Shown here piece after piece: positions 7,989 through 16,935 of a DNA stretch of 64,000 bases (positions are counted from its first letter, which is position 1; every line of letters begins with the position of its first letter). The stretch covers positions 1 through 64,000 of the forward strand of contig JAAYYE010000006.1 of NCBI GenBank assembly GCA_012515515.1, written 5' to 3'. The notes under the pieces are model-generated. The model searched no databases and was not told the DNA's origin. It saw nothing but the letters and a program-made list of their open reading frames with translations. The stretch comes from Minisyncoccota bacterium. Lineage in GTDB: Bacteria > Patescibacteria > Microgenomatia > UBA1400 > PJMF01. A program made the position numbers and the translations under genes.

Positions 7989-10152
7989 GATAATCCTGCT
8001 GCAGTCCGTCTTCGCTACCAGTCCAAGCTACTTGACCTAAGCTGAGTAGAGCCTGTTCATTTAAGTTGGGATATTTTTCTCGCTCACGATTGCTAATCAC
8101 TATATATTTAATTTGATATTGATCTAAAAGAGCATGGCTTTGTTGACTAGTGGGATTTAGATAAATCGTTTCAACTTCGACCAGGCGCTCGGCTGGGAGA
8201 TCCCAAGTGCCCCGCCACAACCATTCGTGAACCTGCCAACCAACAACAGTTGGCATACCAGAAAAAGCCGAAACCATGGAAAATTCAGTGAAACTTTCAC
8301 CACTAGCTTCCAAAATACTAACTTGTTGAGCTTCATTATTTTTTAAATAATTAACCATGGCATAAGAGCTTGGATATTTTTTATTCATCCATTGCAAACC
8401 ATCTAAACCCTGATAGTGCTTAAAGCCATAGTAGTTTTTAAAAGCTAAAACTGGATAAGCTGCTAAGCCAACAATTAAAGCAGTGATTGGTAAATAAAGA
8501 AATACAAAAGTGCGAACCGCTACTTTGACTTTGAATAATTTATTTTTTTTCCAGGGCAAAGATTCACGAATATCAATCAATTGCCAATTAAAGCATTGTT
8601 GGCTTTTTGCCCGACTGATAAAGAAAGAAATGGCCAAGGCCAATAAAATCGCTATCCAAATAAAACCTTGAAACATCAGCTTAAACATTGTATTAGATCG
8701 CGGATAGCCAGTATAAATATCTTTAAAATAAAAGAATTCAGTAAAAATTAATAAGACAAGGAAAGCCAAAAAAGCACCCAGTGTAAAGAACCAAGCTGCC
8801 TCTTCTTTTTTACTTCGTCGTTTTCTATTAAGCAACAAAATAATAATAAAAATTAAAACCGGTATTGTGTGAGCTCCCCATAATACTAATAATTGCCAAA
8901 CTGGAGAATGTTCATTGGCCATGTGAACTCCTTCTGCAATAGATTGAAAATTTAGAAACCAGGGCGCACTGACAATTGCCGTAGTTAAAGTTAAACCTAA
9001 AGCTGAACTGCAAAGTGGCCAGAAAAAATCAGTTCGCCACATCAATAATAAAACTCCCAAGACTAATAATAAAATAGCGTAAATAAAAACATCCCAGGTG
9101 TTAGTCATGGCTAAGACGCCAAATAATATACCCATACACAAACTTAAAATAAAAAATCGCTCAGCAAAGAGTTTGATGATTTTTTGTCTTTTAACTTCTT
9201 CAATTAATTCGCTTAACCATAAAAAAATTGTCATTAACAGCGCAATAACTACAGGCATCGAAAAAACATGGGCGTGCAAATCGCTAACCACAAAACTATA
9301 AACAGGAAACTCATGAATAGCACGATCGATAAAACGGGTGGCATTAGGATACCAATAATCAATAAAGTTGCCCTTGGTCAAAAAATACCAAATTGCGTGG
9401 CCATTGCCAAATAAAGTGACTAGCAAGCTGGCGAGTAGAGCAGTCCCAGCCGAAGCTGAAAAATTAGCTTGTCCTTCAGTCTTTTTTTCTTTTTTAACTG
9501 ATAATTTCCAAGCAAAATGGCTTCTAATATTAAAAGTTAAAGAAAAAACTTCGCTAGCCAACAAAGCCATGACGGTTGCCAATAGAAAATTGTAAGAGTA
9601 AGCCAAATCAATTCGCCATAGATGAACTAAAATCGCACCCATAAAATGACCAAAGCTATAATAATTTATTGATTCGCCAGCAAACCAGATATCTGCTGCG
9701 GGCAGAGTAGGTGATTTCAGATAAGCCTGAATAAAACCAGCATCCATGAATTTTTCTAAACCAAGAATCTCTGGTTGAAAACTTCGGACAATTAATAAAA
9801 AAACAAAAAAAGCTAAAAAGACTAGTTCCTCGATAATAATCTGGCGACGAAACTTCTTCCAATAATTTTTAAGTAATGCTTGTTGTTGCTGACGGTGTTT
9901 GGCAATAAATAAAAAATAAATATTTACTAAAAAAAACACTAATAAGACAAAATAGACGCCAACCACCGTGTTGATGGGGATTTTTAAGTAAGCGATAAAA
10001 AAGACCAGTAGCGACAGAATAAACCAGCTAAAAAAACGAGCAAAAGCCCACAGGCCATCTTTAATTTGTGTAAAAGTTTTACTCAAATACGCAAACAAGG
10101 GAATTGCTAATAATTGTAAAAATAATAAAGATAAATAAACTTGAAAAATCAT
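7969..10152 (-). CDS. DUF2298 (Chlor_Arch_YYY) polytopic membrane protein
   Basis: 727 residues, very hydrophobic with many predicted transmembrane helices in the N-terminal two thirds and a soluble C-terminal domain. The central motif region (TRFIDRAIHEFPVYSFV then SDLHAHVFSMP) is the signature of the DUF2298/YYY family of Chloroflexi, Archaea and Microgenomates, thought to be related to GT-C glycosyltransferases. It lies with an FAD oxidoreductase and a PMT-type transferase on the same strand, pointing to envelope glycan synthesis. ATG 10152 is chosen because a -10 box ends 7 bases before it; GTG 10158 is the alternative. Confidence 0.88.
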   Translation of the reverse strand: MIFQVYLSLLFLQLLAIPLFAYLSKTFTQIKDGLWAFARFFSWFILSLLVFFIAYLKIPINTVVGVYFVLLVFFLVNIYFLFIAKHRQQQQALLKNYWKKFRRQIIIEELVFLAFFVFLLIVRSFQPEILGLEKFMDAGFIQAYLKSPTLPAADIWFAGESINYYSFGHFMGAILVHLWRIDLAYSYNFLLATVMALLASEVFSLTFNIRSHFAWKLSVKKEKKTEGQANFSASAGTALLASLLVTLFGNGHAIWYFLTKGNFIDYWYPNATRFIDRAIHEFPVYSFVVSDLHAHVFSMPVVIALLMTIFLWLSELIEEVKRQKIIKLFAERFFILSLCMGILFGVLAMTNTWDVFIYAILLLVLGVLLLMWRTDFFWPLCSSALGLTLTTAIVSAPWFLNFQSIAEGVHMANEHSPVWQLLVLWGAHTIPVLIFIIILLLNRKRRSKKEEAAWFFTLGAFLAFLVLLIFTEFFYFKDIYTGYPRSNTMFKLMFQGFIWIAILLALAISFFISRAKSQQCFNWQLIDIRESLPWKKNKLFKVKVAVRTFVFLYLPITALIVGLAAYPVLAFKNYYGFKHYQGLDGLQWMNKKYPSSYAMVNYLKNNEAQQVSILEASGESFTEFSMVSAFSGMPTVVGWQVHEWLWRGTWDLPAERLVEVETIYLNPTSQQSHALLDQYQIKYIVISNREREKYPNLNEQALLSLGQVAWTGSEDGLQQDYLILLEK

Positions 10153-10159
10153 CCTCACT

Positions 10160-10165
10160 ACTATA
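10160..10165 (-). promoter_or_regulatory. -10 box of the DUF2298 gene
   Basis: TATAGT on the minus strand, with 7 bases to the ATG at 10152. The predicted start falls on or next to the A of ATG, i.e. a leaderless mRNA. Confidence 0.55.
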
Positions 10166-10207
10166 ACAAAAAAATTCTAAGTTGTGATCTAGAATATTTC
10201 AGCAACA

Positions 10208-11539
10208 CTAAAGCCCCAGGTCTTGCTTAATCTCAGTAACTAGCTGGTTGCTGGCAACAATCGCCTGATTCAGTCCTCGATCAAAAGGATAAATGTGTTG
10301 CATTGATACCCAATAAAGCTTGGGGCAACTAGTGCGCATTTTTGGCAAATGTTGACTGTGATTGACCTTAACTAAGGGTTGAGCAAAATCTTCTTTATAC
10401 AAACGATAATCAATTAGCAATTGCTCAATATTCGGGTTTAATTTGCGCAAGTATGGTAAATAACTTTGCCAAATTGTTTTGGCTGACTGGCGATAGGCTG
10501 GCTCATCACTCGATAAATATCTGCCTAAATAGACTAAGTGTTCCTGGTTATAATGCTTGTTATCAATAAAATTATTGTGTTCAACGACCGCTAAAAAAGG
10601 CCATCTTTTTTCATTAATATTTAACCAGTAGATTTTGTCTGGGAGAAGGGACTCTTTTAAACGGACAACCATGGTCATGGCCGATAAACCCCGCAAGTGA
10701 TCATCTTTTAGTTCGGGCAATGCCACTATTTTTTTGAATTGGGTGGAGGGGAGAGTGCTAATAACTAAATCATATTTTTTTTCTTGAGTGGTGCTGTTTT
10801 GACTTTTCAGTGACTTAGTTTTTAATTTGAAATAGGCTTGATTATTTTTTGCTTGCTTTGGCAAGTAAATTTTTTCAACCCGCTCTTGCAAATGAAATTT
10901 AACACCCTTTTTAACTAGTTGCTTTTGAATTTCTGAGGCCAATGATTGAAAGCCACCTTCAACATAAGCTAATTTAACCGTTCTTGGCTTGATTCTGGCC
11001 CAAAACCAAGCCATATTAATATCCGCTGCCCAAGCAGAAAATTTAGATTTAAATAGCGGTTGCCAAATTATTTGCCAGGGCTTCTTGCCCATAGTTTTTT
11101 GTAAAAAAACACTGGCGGGATATTTTTCCAAAAATTGACCATTGGGTAAAATTTTTAAAAAAGCTAAAACTACGCCAGTGCGCAAACGATCAAATAAACT
11201 TAATTCTTGAAAAGCCAAAAGGCTCAAAGCCGAATCTAATTGAAAATTTTTACCCTGCCAACGGGTGCTAGTTTTAGTCTTTTTGAAAAAAAGTTTTTCC
11301 TCAAGACCTAAGCTTTTTAAAAATTTTTGAAAAGCACGATCCTTGGCAAAAAGATGGTGATAGTGTTTTTCCAAAGTCCAAGCCCAATTTTTCTCTGTAA
11401 AACCCCCAGCCATACCAGCTACTTGTTGGTCTTGCTCAAAGACATTAATCTGCAATTTGTCTGGACCAGCAATATTGCTTAATTGCCAGGCCACATTCAA
11501 AGCGCCGAAACCACCACCAATAATTGCTACTTTTTTCAT
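10208..11539 (-). CDS. FAD-dependent oxidoreductase (protoporphyrinogen oxidase/amine oxidase-like)
   Basis: 443 residues starting with a dinucleotide-binding fold (KKVAIIGGGFGALNVAWQL), followed by the FAD/substrate domains of the amine oxidase superfamily, e.g. the second FAD contact around YDLVISTLPSTQF. Relatives in CPR genomes stand next to glycosyltransferases and are also similar to UDP-galactopyranose mutase and phytoene desaturase-type proteins, so the substrate cannot be named. ATG 11539 is chosen because GAAGG precedes it by about 5 bases; a GTG at 11551 is in frame. A TATAAT at 11575-11580 (minus) is the likely -10. Confidence 0.82.
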   Translation of the reverse strand: MKKVAIIGGGFGALNVAWQLSNIAGPDKLQINVFEQDQQVAGMAGGFTEKNWAWTLEKHYHHLFAKDRAFQKFLKSLGLEEKLFFKKTKTSTRWQGKNFQLDSALSLLAFQELSLFDRLRTGVVLAFLKILPNGQFLEKYPASVFLQKTMGKKPWQIIWQPLFKSKFSAWAADINMAWFWARIKPRTVKLAYVEGGFQSLASEIQKQLVKKGVKFHLQERVEKIYLPKQAKNNQAYFKLKTKSLKSQNSTTQEKKYDLVISTLPSTQFKKIVALPELKDDHLRGLSAMTMVVRLKESLLPDKIYWLNINEKRWPFLAVVEHNNFIDNKHYNQEHLVYLGRYLSSDEPAYRQSAKTIWQSYLPYLRKLNPNIEQLLIDYRLYKEDFAQPLVKVNHSQHLPKMRTSCPKLYWVSMQHIYPFDRGLNQAIVASNQLVTEIKQDLGL

Positions 11540-11592
11540 ATAAGCCTTCACCAGCCGAACTATTATTCTGCTAAATTATACCTTATTTATAC

Positions 11593-12960
11593 TTATCGCC
11601 AGTTGGCTAAGAAAAAGTAAAGATAGTGAGCAGCTTTTTCTGGAACCGGTAAGGCAGTCCAATGGGGATAAAAAAGCATAGCCACTAACAGCGGCCAAAA
11701 TAAGAAATGAAAGATTAGCGCTCGGCGCTGGTCTTTAGATTTGATTGTTAAACTAAATAAATACACTGGCCAAGCAACTAATAAAACCAGATAGGGGAGC
11801 GCAGGCAAGAAATGATAAAAAAACATTGGTCTAGCAAATAAAATCCAAGGTAAAAAAGATGCTAAAAAAACTATCAGCAGCCTTAAATAGGTGGGCTGAA
11901 AAAGTGTCGCTTGCCATTTTTTTATCAAAGCTTTGCTTTTCAAACTTTTTTTCCATTGCCATAAAAAAACAGGTAAAGCAAGCAAGTACAAAAAAAGCAG
12001 GGGATTGCCTTGCGCATAAATATCCTGACGCCAGTTGCTATGCGATAAATCAGTAAAATACCAAACCGGTCGCCAATTAAGTATCCAAGCTAGTGGCCCC
12101 GATTGATAAGGATGAGGACTGGCCCAATGTAATTGAAAATTTAAAATCTGCTTCTGTAACTGAAAAAAATCAAGCAAACTTTTACCACTGAAAAAATAGG
12201 GAAGATAAGCAAATACATAAATCACCACTGGGGTTAGCAATAAGGAAAAGAGGACAAATGCCAATTGTTGATAGGATTTTTCCTTAAAAATTCGCCATAA
12301 TTCCAGAACTAAAAACAGAATAATTAACCAAACGGCAGACCACTTAGTACTGAGAGCCAAAGCCAACATTAGGCCACTCAAGAAAAAGACAATTAAGTTT
12401 TTTTGCCGACGATACAAAAAATAAAAATAACTGGCACTCAGCGTAAAAAATAAATAAAAAATATCGTTCATGGCTAGGCGACTCTGCACTAAAAATAAAC
12501 CATCACTGGCAAACAGAGCACTGGCGATTAAGGCAAAATTGATGGCTAAATCTTCTTTTTGCAGCTTGCTTTTAATTAATTTATTAATTTTGTTATTGTC
12601 TAAAAGTGCAAGAGCCAATTCCTTAGCTAAAAAATAAAAAACTAGCAAAGCCATTAGCCCAAAAAGCACCGAGGGCAAGCGCCAGCTGACTGGGGCTGGC
12701 CAGAAGTTAAAAAAGCGCAAAGTAAAGGCTTGCAGGTACTTGGCCAAAGGCGGATGCAACCAATCAAAATAAATTGGCCAATCGGCCCGATGCCACCACT
12801 CAAAAGGCGTCGTAAAATCCCCAGCTGCTAACATTTGCAACGCTGGCACATGATAGACTTCATCAAAATACATCTGTTCGGGGATATTTAAACGCCATAG
12901 GCGCAAAAAAAGAGAAATTAATAAAATTAAACCCAATAAAATGATTTCTTTAATTTTCAC
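11593..12960 (-). CDS. Dolichyl-phosphate-mannose-protein mannosyltransferase (PMT)-like GT-C transferase
   Basis: 455 residues with 10 or more transmembrane helices. The first extracytoplasmic loop carries the PMT-type acidic motif FDEVYHVP and then HPPLAKYLQA, both diagnostic of the lipid-carrier-dependent GT-C transferases that O-mannosylate proteins or glycosylate lipids in the membrane. Substrate and acceptor are unknown. Start is GTG at 12960. Together with the FAD oxidoreductase and the DUF2298 protein it forms a minus-strand envelope-glycan neighbourhood. Confidence 0.88.
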   Translation of the reverse strand: MKIKEIILLGLILLISLFLRLWRLNIPEQMYFDEVYHVPALQMLAAGDFTTPFEWWHRADWPIYFDWLHPPLAKYLQAFTLRFFNFWPAPVSWRLPSVLFGLMALLVFYFLAKELALALLDNNKINKLIKSKLQKEDLAINFALIASALFASDGLFLVQSRLAMNDIFYLFFTLSASYFYFLYRRQKNLIVFFLSGLMLALALSTKWSAVWLIILFLVLELWRIFKEKSYQQLAFVLFSLLLTPVVIYVFAYLPYFFSGKSLLDFFQLQKQILNFQLHWASPHPYQSGPLAWILNWRPVWYFTDLSHSNWRQDIYAQGNPLLFLYLLALPVFLWQWKKSLKSKALIKKWQATLFQPTYLRLLIVFLASFLPWILFARPMFFYHFLPALPYLVLLVAWPVYLFSLTIKSKDQRRALIFHFLFWPLLVAMLFYPHWTALPVPEKAAHYLYFFLANWR

Positions 12961-13027
12961 TATCTATCAGAATATATATAAATAGTACAAATTTTCAAGT
13001 TGTAAGTTAAAAAATTACCCAGTCAAT

Positions 13028-13711
13028 TTATCCCAAAGCCTGCATGAGCAGGATAAAATCATTTAATTCTAATGCGGCACTCGACACCAACACCCCATCA
13101 CTAATCGCTAAAAAGTCTTTAATGTTGCTGGGATTGACACTGCCACCATAAATTAATGGATTAAAGGGAAAAAATTGACGAAGTTTTTGAAAAAAAGCCT
13201 TGACTGTCTCAGGCTCAACTGCTTGACCGCTGCCAATGGCTGAAACGGGTTCATAAGCCACACTCACTCGGGTTCTTTCTTGTTCTGTTAAGAGTTTAGC
13301 CTGTTCAGGAAAATCAGGCTCATCTAAACACAACATGACTCCGATATCTGCTGCTAAAGCTCTGTGCACTTTGCTAGCAACTAGTTGCGAACTTTCATTA
13401 AATAGCTTGCGTCTTTCACTATGGCCAATAATTGCCATTTCTACACCTAAAAATTCTAAATTTTTGGCCACTACCTCGCCCGTATAAGCTCCTGCTCCTT
13501 GTGCGCTAATATCTTGCACTGCCAAACTAATCGCCAATTGCTGATGATCAATTAAGCGACGCATCTGAGCGATAAAAGGAAAGGGTGGAGCGATTAATAA
13601 TCTCAAATCTGGCTTATTAGCCAGTAAGTCTTTCGGAAAATTATTTAACCAATGCTCAACCTCAATAATATTTTTATTGGCTTTCCAATTTAGTAAAATT
13701 GTTTTTTGCAC
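13028..13711 (-). CDS. tpiA: Triosephosphate isomerase
   Basis: Interconverts dihydroxyacetone phosphate and glyceraldehyde 3-phosphate in glycolysis. The catalytic set is present: Lys in NWKANK (residues 8-13), His in IIGHSERR, Glu in VAYEPVSAIGSG and the phosphate-binding end IYGGSVNPSN. At 227 residues it is about 20 short of the usual length, mostly by loop trimming. It starts with GTG at 13711. The -10 box TAAAAT ends 6 bases before it, so the mRNA is probably leaderless. gap, the next glycolytic gene, lies 3 kb away on the other strand. Confidence 0.95.
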   Translation of the reverse strand: MQKTILLNWKANKNIIEVEHWLNNFPKDLLANKPDLRLLIAPPFPFIAQMRRLIDHQQLAISLAVQDISAQGAGAYTGEVVAKNLEFLGVEMAIIGHSERRKLFNESSQLVASKVHRALAADIGVMLCLDEPDFPEQAKLLTEQERTRVSVAYEPVSAIGSGQAVEPETVKAFFQKLRQFFPFNPLIYGGSVNPSNIKDFLAISDGVLVSSAALELNDFILLMQALG

Positions 13712-13717
13712 AATTTT

Positions 13718-13723
13718 ATTTTA
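13718..13723 (-). promoter_or_regulatory. -10 box of tpiA
   Basis: TAAAAT on the minus strand, 6 bases before the GTG start; the predicted transcript start coincides with the start codon. Confidence 0.5.
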
Positions 13724-13822
13724 GCCAAAAGCAGATCACAAAGCAATTTTTAGCATTTAGAACAATTTTTGCCATTTAAGGCAATTTGCCATTTTGCCAT
13801 TTATTAAAAACTAGCAATTTTA

Positions 13823-13831
13823 TGCTACGAT
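13823..13831 (+). promoter_or_regulatory. Extended -10 of uvrD
   Basis: TGCTACGAT (TG plus hexamer TACGAT), 7 bases before the ATG at 13839, giving a leaderless transcript. The divergent tpiA promoter lies about 100 bases to the left. Confidence 0.55.
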
Positions 13832-13838
13832 GATCATT

Positions 13839-15830
13839 ATGTTTGAGAGTCAGGAAATCTTGGACCAGCTTAATAGTGAACAGCGCCAAGCAGTCTTACA
13901 CAACACTGGACCTGCGCTTGTTTTGGCCGGGGCTGGGAGTGGCAAAACTCGAGTCTTAACCAGTCGGGCTGTTTATCTGATTAAAGAAGGATTAGCTAAA
14001 GCCAATGAGGTACTGCTACTAACTTTCACCAACAAGGCTGCCAATGAAATGAAAAGGCGGGTTTTAGAATACAGTGGCCAAGAACTAAGCTATTCTGGAA
14101 CATTTCATAGTTTAGGAGCAAAAATATTACGCTTAGAAAGCAAGCGAGCTCTCCAAAATAATCAGGCATTACAAATTAATCAAAGAGTTTTGAGCCATCA
14201 ATTCACCATTTATGATGATCAAGATCAACTTCATCTATTAAAAAATATTTTAAAAGAAAAAAATATTGATCAAGAAAAATATAAGATTGCATTGGTTCAA
14301 GCACTAATTAGTAAAATTAAAAATCAATTGCTGAGTCCAAGTGAGTATCTTGATGGCGTCAACAATGATTTCGGTGAGACGATTGCCAAACTTTATCAAA
14401 GCTATGAGCGGCGTCTGCAACAAGAAAATGCCCTAGATTTTGATGATTTATTAATTCTGGCTTATCGATTATTAATGGAAAATGAGGCAGTGCGTCACCA
14501 CTATCAAACTCAGTTTAAATACATCTTAATTGATGAATTTCAAGACAGCAATAAAGTTCAATACTTGTTGAGTAAAATTTTAGCTCAGCCACAAAATGAG
14601 TTGTTTGCGGTCGGTGATTTTTCACAAAGTATTTATGCTTGGCGCGGAGCTGATTATCGTAATCTTCAACAATTAAAAAGTGATTTTTCTCAATTGAAAG
14701 AATATCATTTGGAGCAAAATTATCGTTCCACCCAGAACATTCTAGATGCAGCAACGCAACTTATTCAACAAAACCAACTGCACCCAATTTTAAAATTATG
14801 GACTGACAACAGCAAGCAAGCACATAAAATCCAAGTTCACGAACTAAGCAATGGTGAATTAGAAGCTGAAACAATTGTCAAACTGATTAGGCAAGAATTT
14901 GTTGATTCGCTAGATCAAATTGCGGTTTTATATCGCACCAATGCCCAGTCTCGGGCACTGGAGGAAGCTTTAATTCGTCAGCAACTGCCTTACCAAATTA
15001 TTGGTGGGACAAAATTTTATCAACGCAAAGAAATTAAAGATTTATTGGCCTATTTGCGCCTGTCTTTTAATAAAGATGATAGCCCAAGCTTGAATCGCGT
15101 CATTAAGCTCGGCAAAAGACGCTTTATGCGTTTTCAAGAGTGGTTGCTTAAAGCTGAACAAAATATTTTAAATAATCCCGGTTTAGCTTTGCAAGAAATC
15201 ATTAAAATAAGCGAATACAACAATAAATTTGATAAAAATAATCCTGATGACCTAAATCGCTTAGATAATATTGATGAATTACTCAATGTGGCCAGTTTAT
15301 TTGAGGACAGTCAAATCTTTCTAGAAAACGTCGCTTTAGTTCAAGATGGTTATTTGCCTGATAAACAAAATCAACAGCACTACCAAGGCGTGAAACTGAT
15401 GAGTTTACATTCGGCTAAAGGCTTAGAATTTGACACTGTTTTTATGGTAGGCATGGAGGAGGGTTTGTTACCGCACAATCGATCTATGCTTAATGAAGAA
15501 GAACTAGAGGAGGAACGTCGATTGTGTTACGTCGGCATCACCCGGGCCAAAAAACAACTAATTTTTAGCTATGCTCGCAATCGTTATCAATTTGGTGGAA
15601 CCCAGCAAAATTTACCCAGTCGTTTTCTTGGAGAAATTCATACCAGCTTATTAAGCATTCATCACCATTTTGATGAGGATACACAAGCTGGAAATTATTA
15701 TGCTTATAAAAAGCGGCGGCAAAAACTTAAAACAACAAACAATACTAAAAGACGCTTAATTATTGATGAAGAACAGTTAGACGCCCTGTTAAATGATGAA
15801 ATAGACATCAAAGATTTTATCAATGATTGA
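13839..15830 (+). CDS. UvrD/PcrA-type superfamily 1 DNA helicase
   Basis: 663-residue 3'-5' helicase for nucleotide excision and mismatch repair and for clearing RecA or RNA polymerase. Motifs are in order: Q motif LNSEQRQAV, Walker A AGAGSGKTRV near residue 30, motif Ia LTFTNKAANEM, Walker B DEFQD near 232, motif III VGDFSQSIYAWRGA, motif IV LEQNYRS, motif V LMSLHSAKGLEF and motif VI YVGITRAKK. It is closer to UvrD/PcrA than Rep; I cannot separate them by eye. ATG 13839 is preferred over 13830 because the promoter ends just upstream. The stop is TGA, which argues against a recoded genetic code. Confidence 0.93.
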   Translation: MFESQEILDQLNSEQRQAVLHNTGPALVLAGAGSGKTRVLTSRAVYLIKEGLAKANEVLLLTFTNKAANEMKRRVLEYSGQELSYSGTFHSLGAKILRLESKRALQNNQALQINQRVLSHQFTIYDDQDQLHLLKNILKEKNIDQEKYKIALVQALISKIKNQLLSPSEYLDGVNNDFGETIAKLYQSYERRLQQENALDFDDLLILAYRLLMENEAVRHHYQTQFKYILIDEFQDSNKVQYLLSKILAQPQNELFAVGDFSQSIYAWRGADYRNLQQLKSDFSQLKEYHLEQNYRSTQNILDAATQLIQQNQLHPILKLWTDNSKQAHKIQVHELSNGELEAETIVKLIRQEFVDSLDQIAVLYRTNAQSRALEEALIRQQLPYQIIGGTKFYQRKEIKDLLAYLRLSFNKDDSPSLNRVIKLGKRRFMRFQEWLLKAEQNILNNPGLALQEIIKISEYNNKFDKNNPDDLNRLDNIDELLNVASLFEDSQIFLENVALVQDGYLPDKQNQQHYQGVKLMSLHSAKGLEFDTVFMVGMEEGLLPHNRSMLNEEELEEERRLCYVGITRAKKQLIFSYARNRYQFGGTQQNLPSRFLGEIHTSLLSIHHHFDEDTQAGNYYAYKKRRQKLKTTNNTKRRLIIDEEQLDALLNDEIDIKDFIND

Positions 15831-15860
15831 AGCCCTACTGACAAGAGAGCTTTTTTCTCC

Positions 15861-15866
15861 TATAAT
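15861..15866 (+). promoter_or_regulatory. -10 box of the FemAB-like gene
   Basis: TATAAT. The expected transcript start (near 15873) lies past the first in-frame ATG (15869) but before the second (15881), so it decides the start. Confidence 0.5.
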
Positions 15867-15880
15867 CAATGACTACAAAT

Positions 15881-16915
15881 ATGTTAATCAGAAATATTAG
15901 ACCAGAAGAAAAAGACATTTATAACCGTGCGGTTATTCACCCAATTCAATCATATGAGTGGGGAGAGTTTCGTAAAAAAACCGGTTTAGAGGTGGAACGC
16001 ATTGGCTTTTTTGCTGGAGGAAAACTGCAAAAAGCCATGACGGTCACCTTCCACAAACTGCCCTTTGTTAATTACACCATTGGTTATTTCCCTAAAGGTT
16101 TAACGCCAGACGAAGAGCAAATGAGTACTTTACAACAATTAGCCGAAAAGCATCGGGCTATTTGTATTAAATTGGAACCAGCCGTTATTAAAGAATTAGA
16201 TCAGCAACATGACAATCATCCTAGCGTTAAATTTCTCAAAAAATATCAAATAGAGGAGGGGCGTTCTTTATTTACTCCTTTCACTTTTCATTTAAATCTT
16301 AAACTTTCTGAAGAAGAGTTAATGAACAAGATGACTAGTAAAGCTCGTTACAACACGCGCTTGGCCATGAAAAAAGGCGTGAAAGTCGTTGAAGACAGCA
16401 GCGAGCGGGGCTTGGAAGATTACATTAAAATTCTAGAAGAGACCACTAAAAGACAAGCTTTTTATGCCCATTCTCCAGAATATTTTCGCAAAATGTGGCA
16501 AGTTTTTAAAGATAGCGGCATCATGCATATTTTAAAAGCCAGCTATGAAAATCAAGTGTTAGTGGTGTGGATTGTCTTTGTCTTTAACAATGTCCTTTAT
16601 TATCCTTATGGTGCTTCAAGCAGTAGCCATCGCGAAGTGATGGCCAGTAATTTAATGATGTGGGAAACAATTCGCTTTGGCAAAAAACATAATTGCCAAC
16701 TTTTTGATATGTGGGGAGCGCTTGGACTGAATCCAAATCCCAAAGACCCCTGGTTTGGTTTTCATCGTTTTAAGCGTAGCTATGGTGGCCAGTTAGTTGA
16801 AAGCATTGGCACCTATGATTTGGTATATCAATACCCAATGTATAAATTGTACACTGTGGGGGACGCTTTGCGCTGGAAGTTCTTGCGCTTAAAGAAAAAA
16901 TTTACTAAACTATAA
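15881..16915 (+). CDS. FemA/FemB-like aminoacyltransferase (peptidoglycan cross-bridge)
   Basis: 344 residues of the FemAB family: two GNAT-like halves with a central helical part, visible in HPIQSYEWGEFRKKTG near the start, ARYNTRLAMKKGVKV in the middle and NLMMWETIRFGKKHNCQLFDMWG-like sequence towards the end (split here only by my reading). Family members attach amino acids from aminoacyl-tRNA to lipid II to build peptidoglycan interpeptide bridges. With the PBP it suggests a cross-linked wall. The promoter position favours ATG 15881; ATG 15869 would add four residues. Confidence 0.85.
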   Translation: MLIRNIRPEEKDIYNRAVIHPIQSYEWGEFRKKTGLEVERIGFFAGGKLQKAMTVTFHKLPFVNYTIGYFPKGLTPDEEQMSTLQQLAEKHRAICIKLEPAVIKELDQQHDNHPSVKFLKKYQIEEGRSLFTPFTFHLNLKLSEEELMNKMTSKARYNTRLAMKKGVKVVEDSSERGLEDYIKILEETTKRQAFYAHSPEYFRKMWQVFKDSGIMHILKASYENQVLVVWIVFVFNNVLYYPYGASSSSHREVMASNLMMWETIRFGKKHNCQLFDMWGALGLNPNPKDPWFGFHRFKRSYGGQLVESIGTYDLVYQYPMYKLYTVGDALRWKFLRLKKKFTKL

Positions 16916-16935
16916 CCAAAATAAGGAGCCTGCCT

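Noticed and set aside
15828..15830. UGA recoding (code 25) as in Gracilibacteria
   Set aside because: Several genes end naturally at TGA and no internal TGA interrupts conserved proteins.
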